In this document: positions 51,608 to 59,797 of the stretch, piece after piece
Layout: each line of letters begins with the position of its first letter
Numbering within the stretch: position 1 is the first letter of the stretch
Assembly (NCBI RefSeq): GCF_000270305.1
Contig: NC_015737.1
Location: forward strand, 608,501 to 672,500
DNA from: Clostridium sp. SY8519
GTDB lineage: Bacteria > Bacillota > Clostridia > Lachnospirales > Lachnospiraceae
Direction of reading: 5' to 3'
Length of the DNA: 64,000 bases
Translations under genes and position numbers: made by a program
Notes under the pieces: generated by a model
Databases searched by the model: none
Told to the model about the DNA's origin: nothing
What the model saw: the letters and a program-made list of their open reading frames with translations, nothing else

Positions 51608-52442
51608 CGTTTTTCCCTCCGGGAACAAAACTGTCAAAAATAATTATCTGGAACCGGTCTTTTACCCGGTCAAATTCCTGCCGGGACTTCACTGTCCAGG
51701 CCGCCCATTCCGTGGGGAACAGACGTCGGATCACCCGCAGGGTCCCTGTCTGTGCCGCGTATACGTGATTGTATGCGATAAAATCCGGACGGCCCGCCCA
51801 GTTTCCCAGCAGATTGGTCAGAAGAAACCGCTGGATCCAGGGCGCCTTCTGCCCGTTTTTCAGGAAATTGTCTGCCAGCTGTCCGCGGAGTACCTGGGGA
51901 CGGTTCTTCCGCATCCACCGGACCGCCAGCGGATGAAAGGATTCCATGCACCATTCTCCTTCATAGTGATCCATCCGTTCCGCCAGAAGCCGGGTGGCTT
52001 CTTTCCATCTGCCGTGATACTTCACTTCCACAATCAGGGGAACCCGTCCCCCGATCACTGCAAGCACCTGATCCAGTGACGGAATCCGCTCGTCGGAATA
52101 AGCCAGCGGCAGCTGCTGAAGTTCCTCCCAGGCGCAGTCGGACAGGCGTCTGGAATCTCCGCACATTCTGCGCAGGGTCTCATCGTGAAAAACGGCCAGA
52201 CGGCCGTCTCGGGTCAGCTGTACATCCAGTTCAATGCCGAATCCCGCTTCCGCCGCCCGCCGAAAGGCCGGCAGGGAATTCTCCGGATGATCCGAACGGT
52301 TGTCAAACAGCCCCCGATGAGCGATTGGCCTCTCTTCATACGGGCGCATCCGATATCTCCGGTCTCTGCCCGGAGCAATGGCAAACAGATACAGTCCTGT
52401 TATGCCGCCGGCAAGCAGAAGCGGTTTGATTGCTTTTTTCAT
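51597..52442 (-). CDS. Glycerophosphodiester phosphodiesterase
   Basis: A 281-residue GDPD enzyme that splits glycerophosphodiesters into glycerol 3-phosphate and an alcohol. One N-terminal membrane helix (about 5-24) anchors it. Catalytic motifs are AHRGLFDNRSDHPENS (about 41-56), IELDVQLTRDG near 70 and VFHDETLRRMCG near 84, and IVEVKY near 136. It lies 12 bases after the YfbR-type gene and overlaps the FmdE-like gene. Confidence 0.92.
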   Translation of the reverse strand: MKKAIKPLLLAGGITGLYLFAIAPGRDRRYRMRPYEERPIAHRGLFDNRSDHPENSLPAFRRAAEAGFGIELDVQLTRDGRLAVFHDETLRRMCGDSRRLSDCAWEELQQLPLAYSDERIPSLDQVLAVIGGRVPLIVEVKYHGRWKEATRLLAERMDHYEGEWCMESFHPLAVRWMRKNRPQVLRGQLADNFLKNGQKAPWIQRFLLTNLLGNWAGRPDFIAYNHVYAAQTGTLRVIRRLFPTEWAAWTVKSRQEFDRVKDRFQIIIFDSFVPGGKNDDK

Positions 52443-52454
52443 CTTTACTCTCCT

Positions 52455-53048
52455 CTACAGCAATTCGTCCAGCGTATTGCCGTACGGTTCCATAAAGTCC
52501 CGGATAAAGTCCCGCACTTCCGGATGGGTCTGTGCCATTTCCTTCACCGCGGTAAAAATTGTCTGTTTTGCTGTACGGAACTCTCCGTTGCCGGCATTTT
52601 CCTCTTCCATGCATTTGATCAGGGCGGACAGTTTGTCCGCTGCCTTCACCAGTTCCCTGAGTTCCCGGTCCGCTTCCTCCTCCCGGCTATGAAAAACCGC
52701 TTCATAGGACGGCTTCAGATCCTCCGGAAGGCCTTCGAGAAGCCGCTGCCGAGCCATGGTTTCCACTTCCCGGTAGGCGCTTCGGATCTCCGGATTAAAG
52801 TACTTCACCGGTGTCGGCATGTCCCCGGTAATGATCTCCGTCGCGTCATGGTACAGTCCAATGACTGCCGCCCGCTCCGCAGACAGTTGTTTGCTGTAGC
52901 GTACGTTCCCGATGGTACACAGCGCATGGGCGATCATGGCCACCTCCAGGGAATGCTCGCTGAGATTCTCCGGGCGGGAGCTGCGCATCAGGGCCCAGCG
53001 TTCGATGTATTTCATGCGGGATATTGTCGCAAAAAAGTTATATGCCAT
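52455..53048 (-). CDS. yfbR: HD-domain 5'-deoxynucleotidase (YfbR type)
   Basis: A 197-residue HD-fold phosphatase that removes phosphate from deoxynucleoside 5'-monophosphates. It starts MAYNFFATISRMKYIERWAL, close to the YfbR start, and has SEHSLEVAMIAHAL (His near 32), the HD pair in GLYHDATEI (about 65-73) and ADKLSALIKC near 140. The ATG at 53048 has no good ribosome site; translation may be coupled to ThrH, whose stop lies 19 bases upstream. An in-frame TTG at 53081 would overlap ThrH but is not supported by the family. Confidence 0.9.
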   Translation of the reverse strand: MAYNFFATISRMKYIERWALMRSSRPENLSEHSLEVAMIAHALCTIGNVRYSKQLSAERAAVIGLYHDATEIITGDMPTPVKYFNPEIRSAYREVETMARQRLLEGLPEDLKPSYEAVFHSREEEADRELRELVKAADKLSALIKCMEEENAGNGEFRTAKQTIFTAVKEMAQTHPEVRDFIRDFMEPYGNTLDELL

Positions 53049-53067
53049 AGGTCTGTTGTGCCGGAAC

Positions 53068-53676
53068 TTACTCGGCTTCAATCACTGAGCGGATGGCAGC
53101 GAGCAGTTCGTCATAGGTTTCATATGCGGGAATCTGCGGGTAGTCTGCCTTGATCTGATCCGTGCTGCGGAACAGGAAACCGGCCTTGCTCTGCTGAATC
53201 ATGCCGAGATCGTTAAAACTGTCACCGCTGGCAATGGTGTCAAATCCGATGGACTGCAGGGCCTTTACCGTATGATACTTTCCGTTCGGAAGGCGCAGTT
53301 TATAGCCGGTAATGGCGCCGTCTTCCCCTACTTCCAGCGTATTGCAGAAGATCGTGGGCATACCCAGCTTCTTCATCAGGGGCGCGGCAAACTGGGTAAA
53401 TGTATCGCTTAAGATAATTACCTGGCTGAAGGAACGCAGTTCATCCAGGAACTCTCTGGCTCCCGGCATCGGGTCAATCTTCTCGATGGTAGCCTGAATC
53501 TCCTTTAAGCCCAGTCCGTGTTCTTTCAGGATATCCAGACGATACTGCATCAGTTTGTCGTAGTCCGGTTCGTCCCTGGTGGTGCGCTTCAGTTCCGGGA
53601 TTCCCGTCTCCTCTGCAAACGCGATCCAGATCTCCGGTACCAGTACACCCTCTAAATCCAAGCAGGTAATAAACAT
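53068..53676 (-). CDS. thrH: ThrH-type phosphoserine phosphatase/homoserine kinase
   Basis: A 202-residue HAD enzyme. Motif I is CLDLEGVLVPEIW (about 5-17), motif II is ILSDTFTQF near 88, and motif III/IV is TIASGDSFNDLGM near 147. It matches the ThrH family, which dephosphorylates phosphoserine and can pass the phosphate to homoserine. The ATG has AAGGAG before it. It starts the row ThrH, YfbR, GDPD, FmdE-like. Confidence 0.93.
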   Translation of the reverse strand: MFITCLDLEGVLVPEIWIAFAEETGIPELKRTTRDEPDYDKLMQYRLDILKEHGLGLKEIQATIEKIDPMPGAREFLDELRSFSQVIILSDTFTQFAAPLMKKLGMPTIFCNTLEVGEDGAITGYKLRLPNGKYHTVKALQSIGFDTIASGDSFNDLGMIQQSKAGFLFRSTDQIKADYPQIPAYETYDELLAAIRSVIEAE

Positions 53677-53718
53677 AGTTTTCTCCTTTTATCTCACAAT
53701 CATCTCATGTCTCTATCG

Positions 53719-53750
53719 CTGCTGTCCGGATGATAAAATCCGGACAGCAG
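53719..53750 (-). terminator. Hairpin between MBL gene and thrH
   Basis: CTGCTGTCCGG/CCGGACAGCAG is a perfect 11-base stem with a 10-base loop, about 90 bases after the MBL stop. No U-run follows on the minus strand, so it may be a partial terminator at the end of the acylation operon. Confidence 0.55.
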
Positions 53751-53837
53751 CTGCATTTATTTTACAATGACCGGACCGCAAAAACAAGCTGGCCCAGCTG
53801 CTCCGGACAGAAGAATTTTGCCTCTGTCTTCCCTTTC

Positions 53838-54506
53838 TCACTGCAGTTCCACCTGATCCTCCAGATGGATCCGGTCCCGATAGGGAAGCAGGCGGGGATC
53901 CTTCAGATATTCCCTGACTTCCGGCAGCCGGTCCCAGTAATGCATGGGGAACAGGTCCCGGCAGTCTGCCAGTTTCATAAATTCCTCAATGGCCATGGGC
54001 GCATGTTCTTCCAGCCGCGGATCCAACGGCAGGAATGCCGCGTCGATCTTTCGGCCGGACAGCCTGCTGATTTCTTTTCGGAACGTCAGCAGCTGCTGCC
54101 GGTTGTCTTCTGCAGGCTCTCCGTTCCAGTACCAGACATTCAGGTCTCCGGAATGATAGATCTGTCTGCCTTCCGCCTCCACGTAAAAGGCAACGCCCTG
54201 ATCGGTGGAAAGAAGCGTATCTATATGAAGCAAACCTATCTCATAACTTTGATCCGGCTGTACCCGGTACACACCATTGACACCGGGTGCCGTATCCCGG
54301 TCCATGATATAGTACACCTCATGAAACCGTTCCCGCAGCTCCCAGATACAGGTTCCGTAATGGTCCGGATGGCTGTGGGATACAAACACGTACAGCGGTT
54401 TGTCTGCCGGCAGTTCCGGCAGTTTGCCAGTATACCAGTCAAAAATCAGATTGCTGTCCTTCAGTTCCACAGCAAAACCGCTGTGATAGATATGTGTGAT
54501 TTTCAT
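53838..54506 (-). CDS. Metallo-beta-lactamase-fold hydrolase
   Basis: A 222-residue MBL-fold protein of the UlaG/RNase-Z-like branch. The metal motif is SHSHPDHYG (about 43-51), with later ligands in IYHSGDLNVW near 115 and DLFPMHYWDR near 187. It starts MKITHIYHSGFAV. It is last gene of the probable acylation operon, 4 bases after the esterase, with AGGAG before the ATG. The substrate is unknown; thioester or cyclic-phosphate cleavage is possible. Confidence 0.85.
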   Translation of the reverse strand: MKITHIYHSGFAVELKDSNLIFDWYTGKLPELPADKPLYVFVSHSHPDHYGTCIWELRERFHEVYYIMDRDTAPGVNGVYRVQPDQSYEIGLLHIDTLLSTDQGVAFYVEAEGRQIYHSGDLNVWYWNGEPAEDNRQQLLTFRKEISRLSGRKIDAAFLPLDPRLEEHAPMAIEEFMKLADCRDLFPMHYWDRLPEVREYLKDPRLLPYRDRIHLEDQVELQ

Positions 54507-54510
54507 CCTT

Positions 54511-55434
54511 TTACTCCTGTTTTCTCAGACAGTCCTGCATAAATTCGTCCGCCAGATCCAATACCGGCTTCGACCAGAACTCCGGCCCGCCGTGATCGGC
54601 TCCCTCCAAAAGATACAGACGGACATCTCTGTGCTGCTGCTTCAGTTTTTCATAAAGTCTGACGCTCTGCCGGGTATTCACAATCCGGTCCTTGGTCCCG
54701 TGAATAATAAACACGGGCGGCAGCTCCGTGTCCTCCCGGATGTAATTCACCGCGGTGGCATTGTGCTGTTTTTCTTCCTGTGTCTCTCCCGGGATCTTAC
54801 GGAAATAGAGATTGGCTTCACTGCCTTCCGTGTCATAATCCGTCGTACTCGGAAAATCATCCGGATACAGAAACGACACCGCCCCGTAATAGTCCAGAAC
54901 CCCGCAGACCTCTGCGGATACTCCGGGATACAGATTCCGGTCCAGGGGACTGTCCTCTGTCAAAATTGCCGAAAATAACGCTGTATGCCCGCCGGAAGAT
55001 GTGCCGCCCACAAAGATCTGTTTCGGATTGACATGCAGTTCTTCCGCATGCAGACGCACAAAGCGAATGGCATTTCTGGCATCCTGAATCTGCGCCGGAA
55101 ATCCCGCCTGCCCGGAATGCCGGTATTCCGTGATGGCAATCACATATCCCCGTTCCGCCAGTTTGGCGATTCTGCCGATGTTGTGATAGACATCCTGCTT
55201 CGCCCAGCCGGAGCCCTGCACATACACCAGCGCCGGCGCTTCCATGACCGGATGATTCCTGGAAAGGGGAAGCAGAATCTGCAGATGCAGCGGTATGCCG
55301 TCCACTTCCGCGTACTGCACATCTTTGATATAAAAGGTTCCCATCTCGTCTCCCGTGGTCGGCAGACACCGGGCTCCCTCCGGAACATCCGTATATTCCG
55401 GAAATTCCTCATATTCCCACGCTTTACATTCCAT
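54511..55434 (-). CDS. Alpha/beta-hydrolase (esterase)
   Basis: A 307-residue esterase of the BD-FAE/HSL type. The oxyanion segment is VYVQGSGWAKQDVY (about 69-82), the nucleophile elbow GGTSSGGHTAL near 142 and the Asp and His in HGTKDRIVNT (about 244) and LEGADHGG (about 274). It has no signal peptide, so it is cytoplasmic. It lies 9 bases after the thioesterase and 4 before the MBL gene, inside the acylation operon. It may trim or recycle the acyl donor. Confidence 0.88.
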   Translation of the reverse strand: MECKAWEYEEFPEYTDVPEGARCLPTTGDEMGTFYIKDVQYAEVDGIPLHLQILLPLSRNHPVMEAPALVYVQGSGWAKQDVYHNIGRIAKLAERGYVIAITEYRHSGQAGFPAQIQDARNAIRFVRLHAEELHVNPKQIFVGGTSSGGHTALFSAILTEDSPLDRNLYPGVSAEVCGVLDYYGAVSFLYPDDFPSTTDYDTEGSEANLYFRKIPGETQEEKQHNATAVNYIREDTELPPVFIIHGTKDRIVNTRQSVRLYEKLKQQHRDVRLYLLEGADHGGPEFWSKPVLDLADEFMQDCLRKQE

Positions 55435-55443
55435 CCTGACTCC

Positions 55444-56169
55444 TTACTTCTCTGCGTCGGTCTCCCTGAGCATATCACGCATCCGCAGAATCATTCGTTT
55501 TCGGTTTTCCTCCTCATTCAGAAAGAAATGGCTGCCCTCCAGGACTTCCATGGTGAACTGGTTCAGTGTGTATAATTCCCACTGTCCCACCTCCTCCGGC
55601 GAAAACAGCTCATCCTGACGGCCGGCAAAGGCGCAGATCGGCTCTTCCACCGGCTCCTCCTTTTCCATACAGCGGAATTTTCCCATCAGGCGGAAATCAT
55701 GGAGGATCACCGGCAGGAAATATCTGCGGAACACCTGGCTGTGGAGTACCCGTTCCGGGATTCTGCCGGTGGATTCCAGATATTCCCAGACCTTTTCCTC
55801 ACTGCCGAGCTCACCGCAGCGGGCCGGAAACACCTTGGGATCTGCCACACCGGAAATAAACAGACACTTCGGCCGACGCAGATACTTTTCTTTCAGCAGA
55901 CGAAAGGTGTACCAGGCGGTCATTCCGCCCATACTGTGCCCGAATACAGCAAAATCCGGATTCCCGTGTTCGCTCAGGTGGCAGTCGATCTGCTCTGCCA
56001 TATCTGCTGCCATCTCGAAAACGGTGTGATCCGGACTTTCATTCTGTCTGAGACCGTGCCCCCTGTAATCCAGCGGGCAGAATCGGTATCCTTCCGGAAA
56101 GTCCCAGCCGACATAGCTCATGGAACTGCCGCCGGCATAGGACAGCGCGTAAATCACGGTCTCCTGATT
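55444..56169 (-). CDS. Type II thioesterase
   Basis: A 241-residue alpha/beta-hydrolase of the GrsT/RifR group that clears wrong acyl groups from carrier proteins. It has YALSYAGGSSMSYVGW near the start, PLDYRGHGLR near 32, the Ser elbow FGHSMGGMTAW (about 76-86) and EGSHFFL (about 214-220) with the catalytic His. I choose the GTG at 56169, which has AGGAGG 9 bases before and lies 11 bases after the carrier-protein stop. An upstream ATG would overlap the carrier gene. Its partner is surely that carrier protein. Confidence 0.88.
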   Translation of the reverse strand, partial: NQETVIYALSYAGGSSMSYVGWDFPEGYRFCPLDYRGHGLRQNESPDHTVFEMAADMAEQIDCHLSEHGNPDFAVFGHSMGGMTAWYTFRLLKEKYLRRPKCLFISGVADPKVFPARCGELGSEEKVWEYLESTGRIPERVLHSQVFRRYFLPVILHDFRLMGKFRCMEKEEPVEEPICAFAGRQDELFSPEEVGQWELYTLNQFTMEVLEGSHFFLNEEENRKRMILRMRDMLRETDAEK

Positions 56170-56180
56170 GTTCACTTTTT

Positions 56181-56408
56181 CTATTCCTCCTGCAGACGCT
56201 GCACCATAGCCCACATGCTTTTGGCACTGTTGAAATTAGCCGGAATGATGTCCGCTGCCGGAATCGATATGTCAAATTCGTCATTCAGCGCGGAAATAAT
56301 CTGGAGAATATCCAGAGAATCCAGATACCGTCCGTCTACCAGATTGTCAATATGTTCAAAATCCACATCTTCTTTGATGTCTTCCAGTACTTCGATTAAT
56401 TCATCCAT
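56181..56408 (-). CDS. Acyl carrier protein (DltC-like)
   Basis: A 75-residue carrier protein. The phosphopantetheine Ser is in GRYLDSLDILQI (Ser32), followed by the usual helix and FDISIPAADIIPANFNS. It is acidic (many Asp and Glu) as expected. It should carry the acyl group loaded by the ligase at 58251 and give it to the MBOAT or DltD proteins. It resembles DltC in size and in its DSLD site, but the gene order differs from dltABCD. The ATG has AAAGGAG before it. Confidence 0.92.
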   Translation of the reverse strand: MDELIEVLEDIKEDVDFEHIDNLVDGRYLDSLDILQIISALNDEFDISIPAADIIPANFNSAKSMWAMVQRLQEE

Positions 56409-56498
56409 ACGTACACTCCTTTCCCTTTTCGGATCTGTCCGATCCGCATATCAGCTTCTAGTATATACTCTGCCCCTTTTTTAATCAAGAACCTTCCC

Positions 56499-58094
56499 TC
56501 ATCCGGCATGGGCTCCCACCAGGTAGGGAATCACCCAGAAAACAAGCAGAAAGGCAATGGTTCCCGGCCCGATCAGCAGCGCCCGTTTCGATATCCGCAG
56601 GGTTTTCCACATCTGTTCCGGATCTTTCTCGGAATCCGGCATTACAAACATCCGCGCCCGCGCCGCTTTCTCTTCTTCTGTCACGGATGTCACTTTTGTG
56701 GCAATGCACATGGCCGCTATATTGGCAAGGATTCCCACTACGCTCGGATCCAGATAAACCGGCAGGGTGACACCCGCCAGCGCAGTATACAGCCGCAGGA
56801 AAAAGCAGACCAGAAAGCCGCAGAGGATTCCGGCAAATGCGCCCGCTTTTGTCAGACGTTTGCTGAATACACTTCCCAGCGCCACCGGCATCCAGGAGGC
56901 TGATACAATCGCCCCGCCGAGAAACATGATCCAGAAGATGGACGGCGGATTGAAAATTGCCACCAGCAGCACCACAACACTGACAACGCCCATGGCAATC
57001 TGCCCCACACGAATCGGATTCTTCCACTTCGTTCCGACGATATCATTGGCTACCGACGCGCCAATCAGTGACAGGAACGTGGTGGCGGAAGAAATTCCCG
57101 CTGCAAGCACACCGGTCAGGAGAATCACGCCCAGCAGTTTCGGCATCAGATGCATGGCTGCCCAGATCATGACCTGGGAGCTGTCCTTCATGCCCGGATT
57201 CTTCATGTTGACAAAAACCGCCGCGCTGGACACCAGAAATTCCAGTGCAAAGACACCGATTGCAGCAGGAATGGAAGCGCGCACCGCGGTGTGTTCATCT
57301 TTTGCCATCAGATAACGGCTGGACTGCCAGGGGCCCACCATACAGACAGACATCCACACCACTCCGTAAATCAGACCCCAGAGCAGATTCTCAATGGCCT
57401 TCTGATAAAGAACGCCGGGCTGTCCGCCCCAGGACATAAACAGATGAAAGCGGGGGCTGGAAGCCAGGCTGCTGACCGTATGAAACCATCCGCCGGTCCG
57501 ATGTGAAATGACAATCGTCGCCACAATCAGGGCGCCGGTAAAAATCCCTGCCATCAGAGTATCCGTAATCAGTACGCCGCTGGACCCGGCCTTGATGGTG
57601 ATAAAGGCAAATACCACCAGGGCGATGACGATGCACAGCCGGTAATCCACACCGGTTATACTTTTCATCAGGGTCCCGATTCCCTGCATAACGGACAGCA
57701 GATATACCGTCATCATAATTATGGCCGTAATGGCGGACAGATTGCGGACCGCCCGGGAATGAAAACGCTTCCCGAAAAATTCCGGAATGGTAAGCACATT
57801 GCTGCGGCGCAGGTACCGTCCGAAAAACACCGCCCCCAGAACGTACCCTGCGGACTGCATTCCGGCAAAAGTAATAATCGAGGTAAAACAGCCGCTGTAA
57901 CTCTGTGCCGCGTCCCCCATAAACATACCGGTACTGGTATAGGAAGCAATCAGCGATCCCGCAATTAAAATCATGGGCGCTCTTCTTCCTGCCACATAAT
58001 AATCATCCACGCCGCGGATTTTCCGGCTGACCACGATACCGATTACAATGTAAACTGCAAGGGAGACACACATTCCCGCAAAATAAATGTTCAT
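56499..58094 (-). CDS. Sodium:solute symporter (SSS family)
   Basis: A 531-residue symporter with 13 helices. It starts MNIYFAGMCVSLAVYIVIG and has the family segment VSRKIRGVDDYYVAGRRAP (about 22-40) and GSLIASYTSTGMFMGDAAQS (about 46-65). It overlaps the 40-residue membrane gene by 4 bases (ATGA) and is followed by the carrier protein. Set among ligase, carrier and transferase genes, it probably imports the acid that the ligase activates. That is an inference; pantothenate, proline and acetate are all known SSS substrates. Confidence 0.9.
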   Translation of the reverse strand: MNIYFAGMCVSLAVYIVIGIVVSRKIRGVDDYYVAGRRAPMILIAGSLIASYTSTGMFMGDAAQSYSGCFTSIITFAGMQSAGYVLGAVFFGRYLRRSNVLTIPEFFGKRFHSRAVRNLSAITAIIMMTVYLLSVMQGIGTLMKSITGVDYRLCIVIALVVFAFITIKAGSSGVLITDTLMAGIFTGALIVATIVISHRTGGWFHTVSSLASSPRFHLFMSWGGQPGVLYQKAIENLLWGLIYGVVWMSVCMVGPWQSSRYLMAKDEHTAVRASIPAAIGVFALEFLVSSAAVFVNMKNPGMKDSSQVMIWAAMHLMPKLLGVILLTGVLAAGISSATTFLSLIGASVANDIVGTKWKNPIRVGQIAMGVVSVVVLLVAIFNPPSIFWIMFLGGAIVSASWMPVALGSVFSKRLTKAGAFAGILCGFLVCFFLRLYTALAGVTLPVYLDPSVVGILANIAAMCIATKVTSVTEEEKAARARMFVMPDSEKDPEQMWKTLRISKRALLIGPGTIAFLLVFWVIPYLVGAHAG

Positions 58095-58213
58095 TTTTTC
58101 TTCTCCTTTTCCTCTTTCAGATATGGAGCGAAATCTTTTTTCATCTTTCGGTAAGCCAGCCAGCAGCCTGCACCCAGCCAAAAGCCAAGAAATACCGCAA
58201 CCACAAGTTCCAT
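58091..58213 (-). CDS. 40-residue single-TM symporter partner
   Basis: A short gene with a near-ideal ribosome site (GGAGGAACTGCGT before ATG) encodes MELVVAVFLGFWLGAGCWLA followed by YRKMKKDFAPYLKEEKEKKK. One helix (about 3-21) is followed by a strongly basic tail. Its stop overlaps the symporter start (ATGA), so the two are made in equal amounts. It is similar in design to the 34-residue proteins after the other symporter, though the sequences differ. Probable accessory subunit. Confidence 0.82.
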   Translation of the reverse strand: MELVVAVFLGFWLGAGCWLAYRKMKKDFAPYLKEEKEKKK

Positions 58214-58250
58214 ACGCAGTTCCTCCGTTTTTTTGGATCCGGAATCCGGA

Positions 58251-59777
58251 TTATTTTCTGTGTTTTCTCTGTGCGGCCAGTTTTTTCAGTTCCGCGCGGT
58301 CTACTTTTCCGTTTAAGTTGTGGGGCATGGGATTCATCACGATCCGCTTATTCGGCAGCATATAATCCGGCAGCAGTTCTTTTAACCGTTCCGCCACTTC
58401 CTCATCGGATACTTTGCCGCTGTAAAACAGTACGATTTTCTGCCGTTCACTGTCATAGACACAGCAGTTCTCGTCAATACCGGAAATAGAAGAAACATTT
58501 GCCTCAATTTCTCCCAGCTCAATCCGGTGGCCCATATGTTTGATCTGGAAATCCTTGCGGCCTACATATTCCAGTTCTCCGTATTCATTGAACTCCACCA
58601 GATCACCGGTGCGGTAGATTTTCTCTTCAAAATACGGATTGACCGGATTCTGCACATAAACTTCCGCTGTCTTTTCCGGATTGCGGTAATAGCCGTAGGT
58701 CAGGGATGTGCTGCGAATGCAGTACTCGCCGGTGCCTTTTCCCTGGATCGGATGATTCTCCGCATCCAGCACCAGTATTTCATTATTCTTAAAGGGAATG
58801 CCAATCGGCAGACGGGCAGTTTCCGGGAATTCCCGGTCAATGACATAGTAGGTGGATCCGTCTGTTCCCTCGGTCGGTCCGTAGGAATTGATAAATACGG
58901 TGTCCGGCAGATGTTTCCGCCACATATTCAGCTGACGGACCGGCATCACTTCTCCGCCGAAGGATACCATTTTCACACAGGAAATATCCGCGCAGTCAAA
59001 GGCATTCAGATTGGCCACCATATTCAGGGCCGAAGGCACCCAGTACAGGAAATTGATCTGTTTTTCCTCGATGTATTTCATCAGAAGCGCCGGGAACGCA
59101 AAATGCATATGCGGAATAATGTACATGGTGGAGCAGTTTCTCAGCGTACCGAAGATCTCCACGATGGACATGACAAAATAAAACGGCGTCTGGTTGCCGG
59201 AAATCGTATGCTCATCCAGATGATACGCTTCGCTGACTGCCTCGATATAATTGATCACATGGGCATGGGCAGTCATGACTCCCTTGGGATTTCCGGTGGA
59301 ACCGGAAGTAAAGAGCACATACAGAAGATCCGATCCCATGATCTTTGCGCCGACGGAGGCAATTGCCTCCGGATCCGCCGGATGATCCAGCAAATCTTCC
59401 AGAAGCAGGATTTCCGCCTCCGGAGCGAACTCCGCTACCTGCTCCCGATAGGCGGACACTGTCAGTACCGCCGCTGGCTCCAGCGTTCCCACAATCTTTT
59501 CAATCCGCTCCACCGGCATCTGGGTGTCAATCACAGAATAAAAACACCCGCTGTATGCTGTACCCAGCATAGCTGTGAGACAGCCGGTATTCTTATCCAG
59601 AAAGATTCCCACCGGCCGGCGGAAAAAACCGGCATCTATCAGTCCCTGCGCAATGCGGTGTGCCTCTTCCTGTACCTGCCGGAACGTAAGTGCCCGTTCT
59701 TCATCTGCGTAAGCGATTTTGTCCCCATGGGACAGCACTGCCTGATCCAGATAGTCCGTAATAATTCTGGTTGTCAC
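58251..59777 (-). CDS. DltA-like acyl-adenylating ligase with altered pocket
   Basis: A 508-residue adenylate-forming ligase that should load the carrier protein. Core motifs are FTSGSTGNPKG (156-166), NSYGPTEGT (297-305), YRTGDL (388-393) and NLNGKVDR (488-494, Lys491). In DltA the pocket reads PFSFD and FCGEVLP. Here the same places read PFYFV (Val202 for the Asp that holds the amino group) and FGGEVMP (Gly274 for the Cys that selects D-Ala). So it probably activates an acid without an alpha-amino group, or with one held differently. It starts with GTG after AAAGGAG. Confidence 0.88.
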   Translation of the reverse strand: MTTRIITDYLDQAVLSHGDKIAYADEERALTFRQVQEEAHRIAQGLIDAGFFRRPVGIFLDKNTGCLTAMLGTAYSGCFYSVIDTQMPVERIEKIVGTLEPAAVLTVSAYREQVAEFAPEAEILLLEDLLDHPADPEAIASVGAKIMGSDLLYVLFTSGSTGNPKGVMTAHAHVINYIEAVSEAYHLDEHTISGNQTPFYFVMSIVEIFGTLRNCSTMYIIPHMHFAFPALLMKYIEEKQINFLYWVPSALNMVANLNAFDCADISCVKMVSFGGEVMPVRQLNMWRKHLPDTVFINSYGPTEGTDGSTYYVIDREFPETARLPIGIPFKNNEILVLDAENHPIQGKGTGEYCIRSTSLTYGYYRNPEKTAEVYVQNPVNPYFEEKIYRTGDLVEFNEYGELEYVGRKDFQIKHMGHRIELGEIEANVSSISGIDENCCVYDSERQKIVLFYSGKVSDEEVAERLKELLPDYMLPNKRIVMNPMPHNLNGKVDRAELKKLAAQRKHRK

Positions 59778-59797
59778 TGTATTTTCTCCTTTTTCTG

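Noticed and set aside
56499..58094. The symporter as a separate unit dropped into the acylation operon by chance
   Set aside because: Gaps on both sides are short, no terminator lies within, and its small partner overlaps it; a common transcript is more likely.
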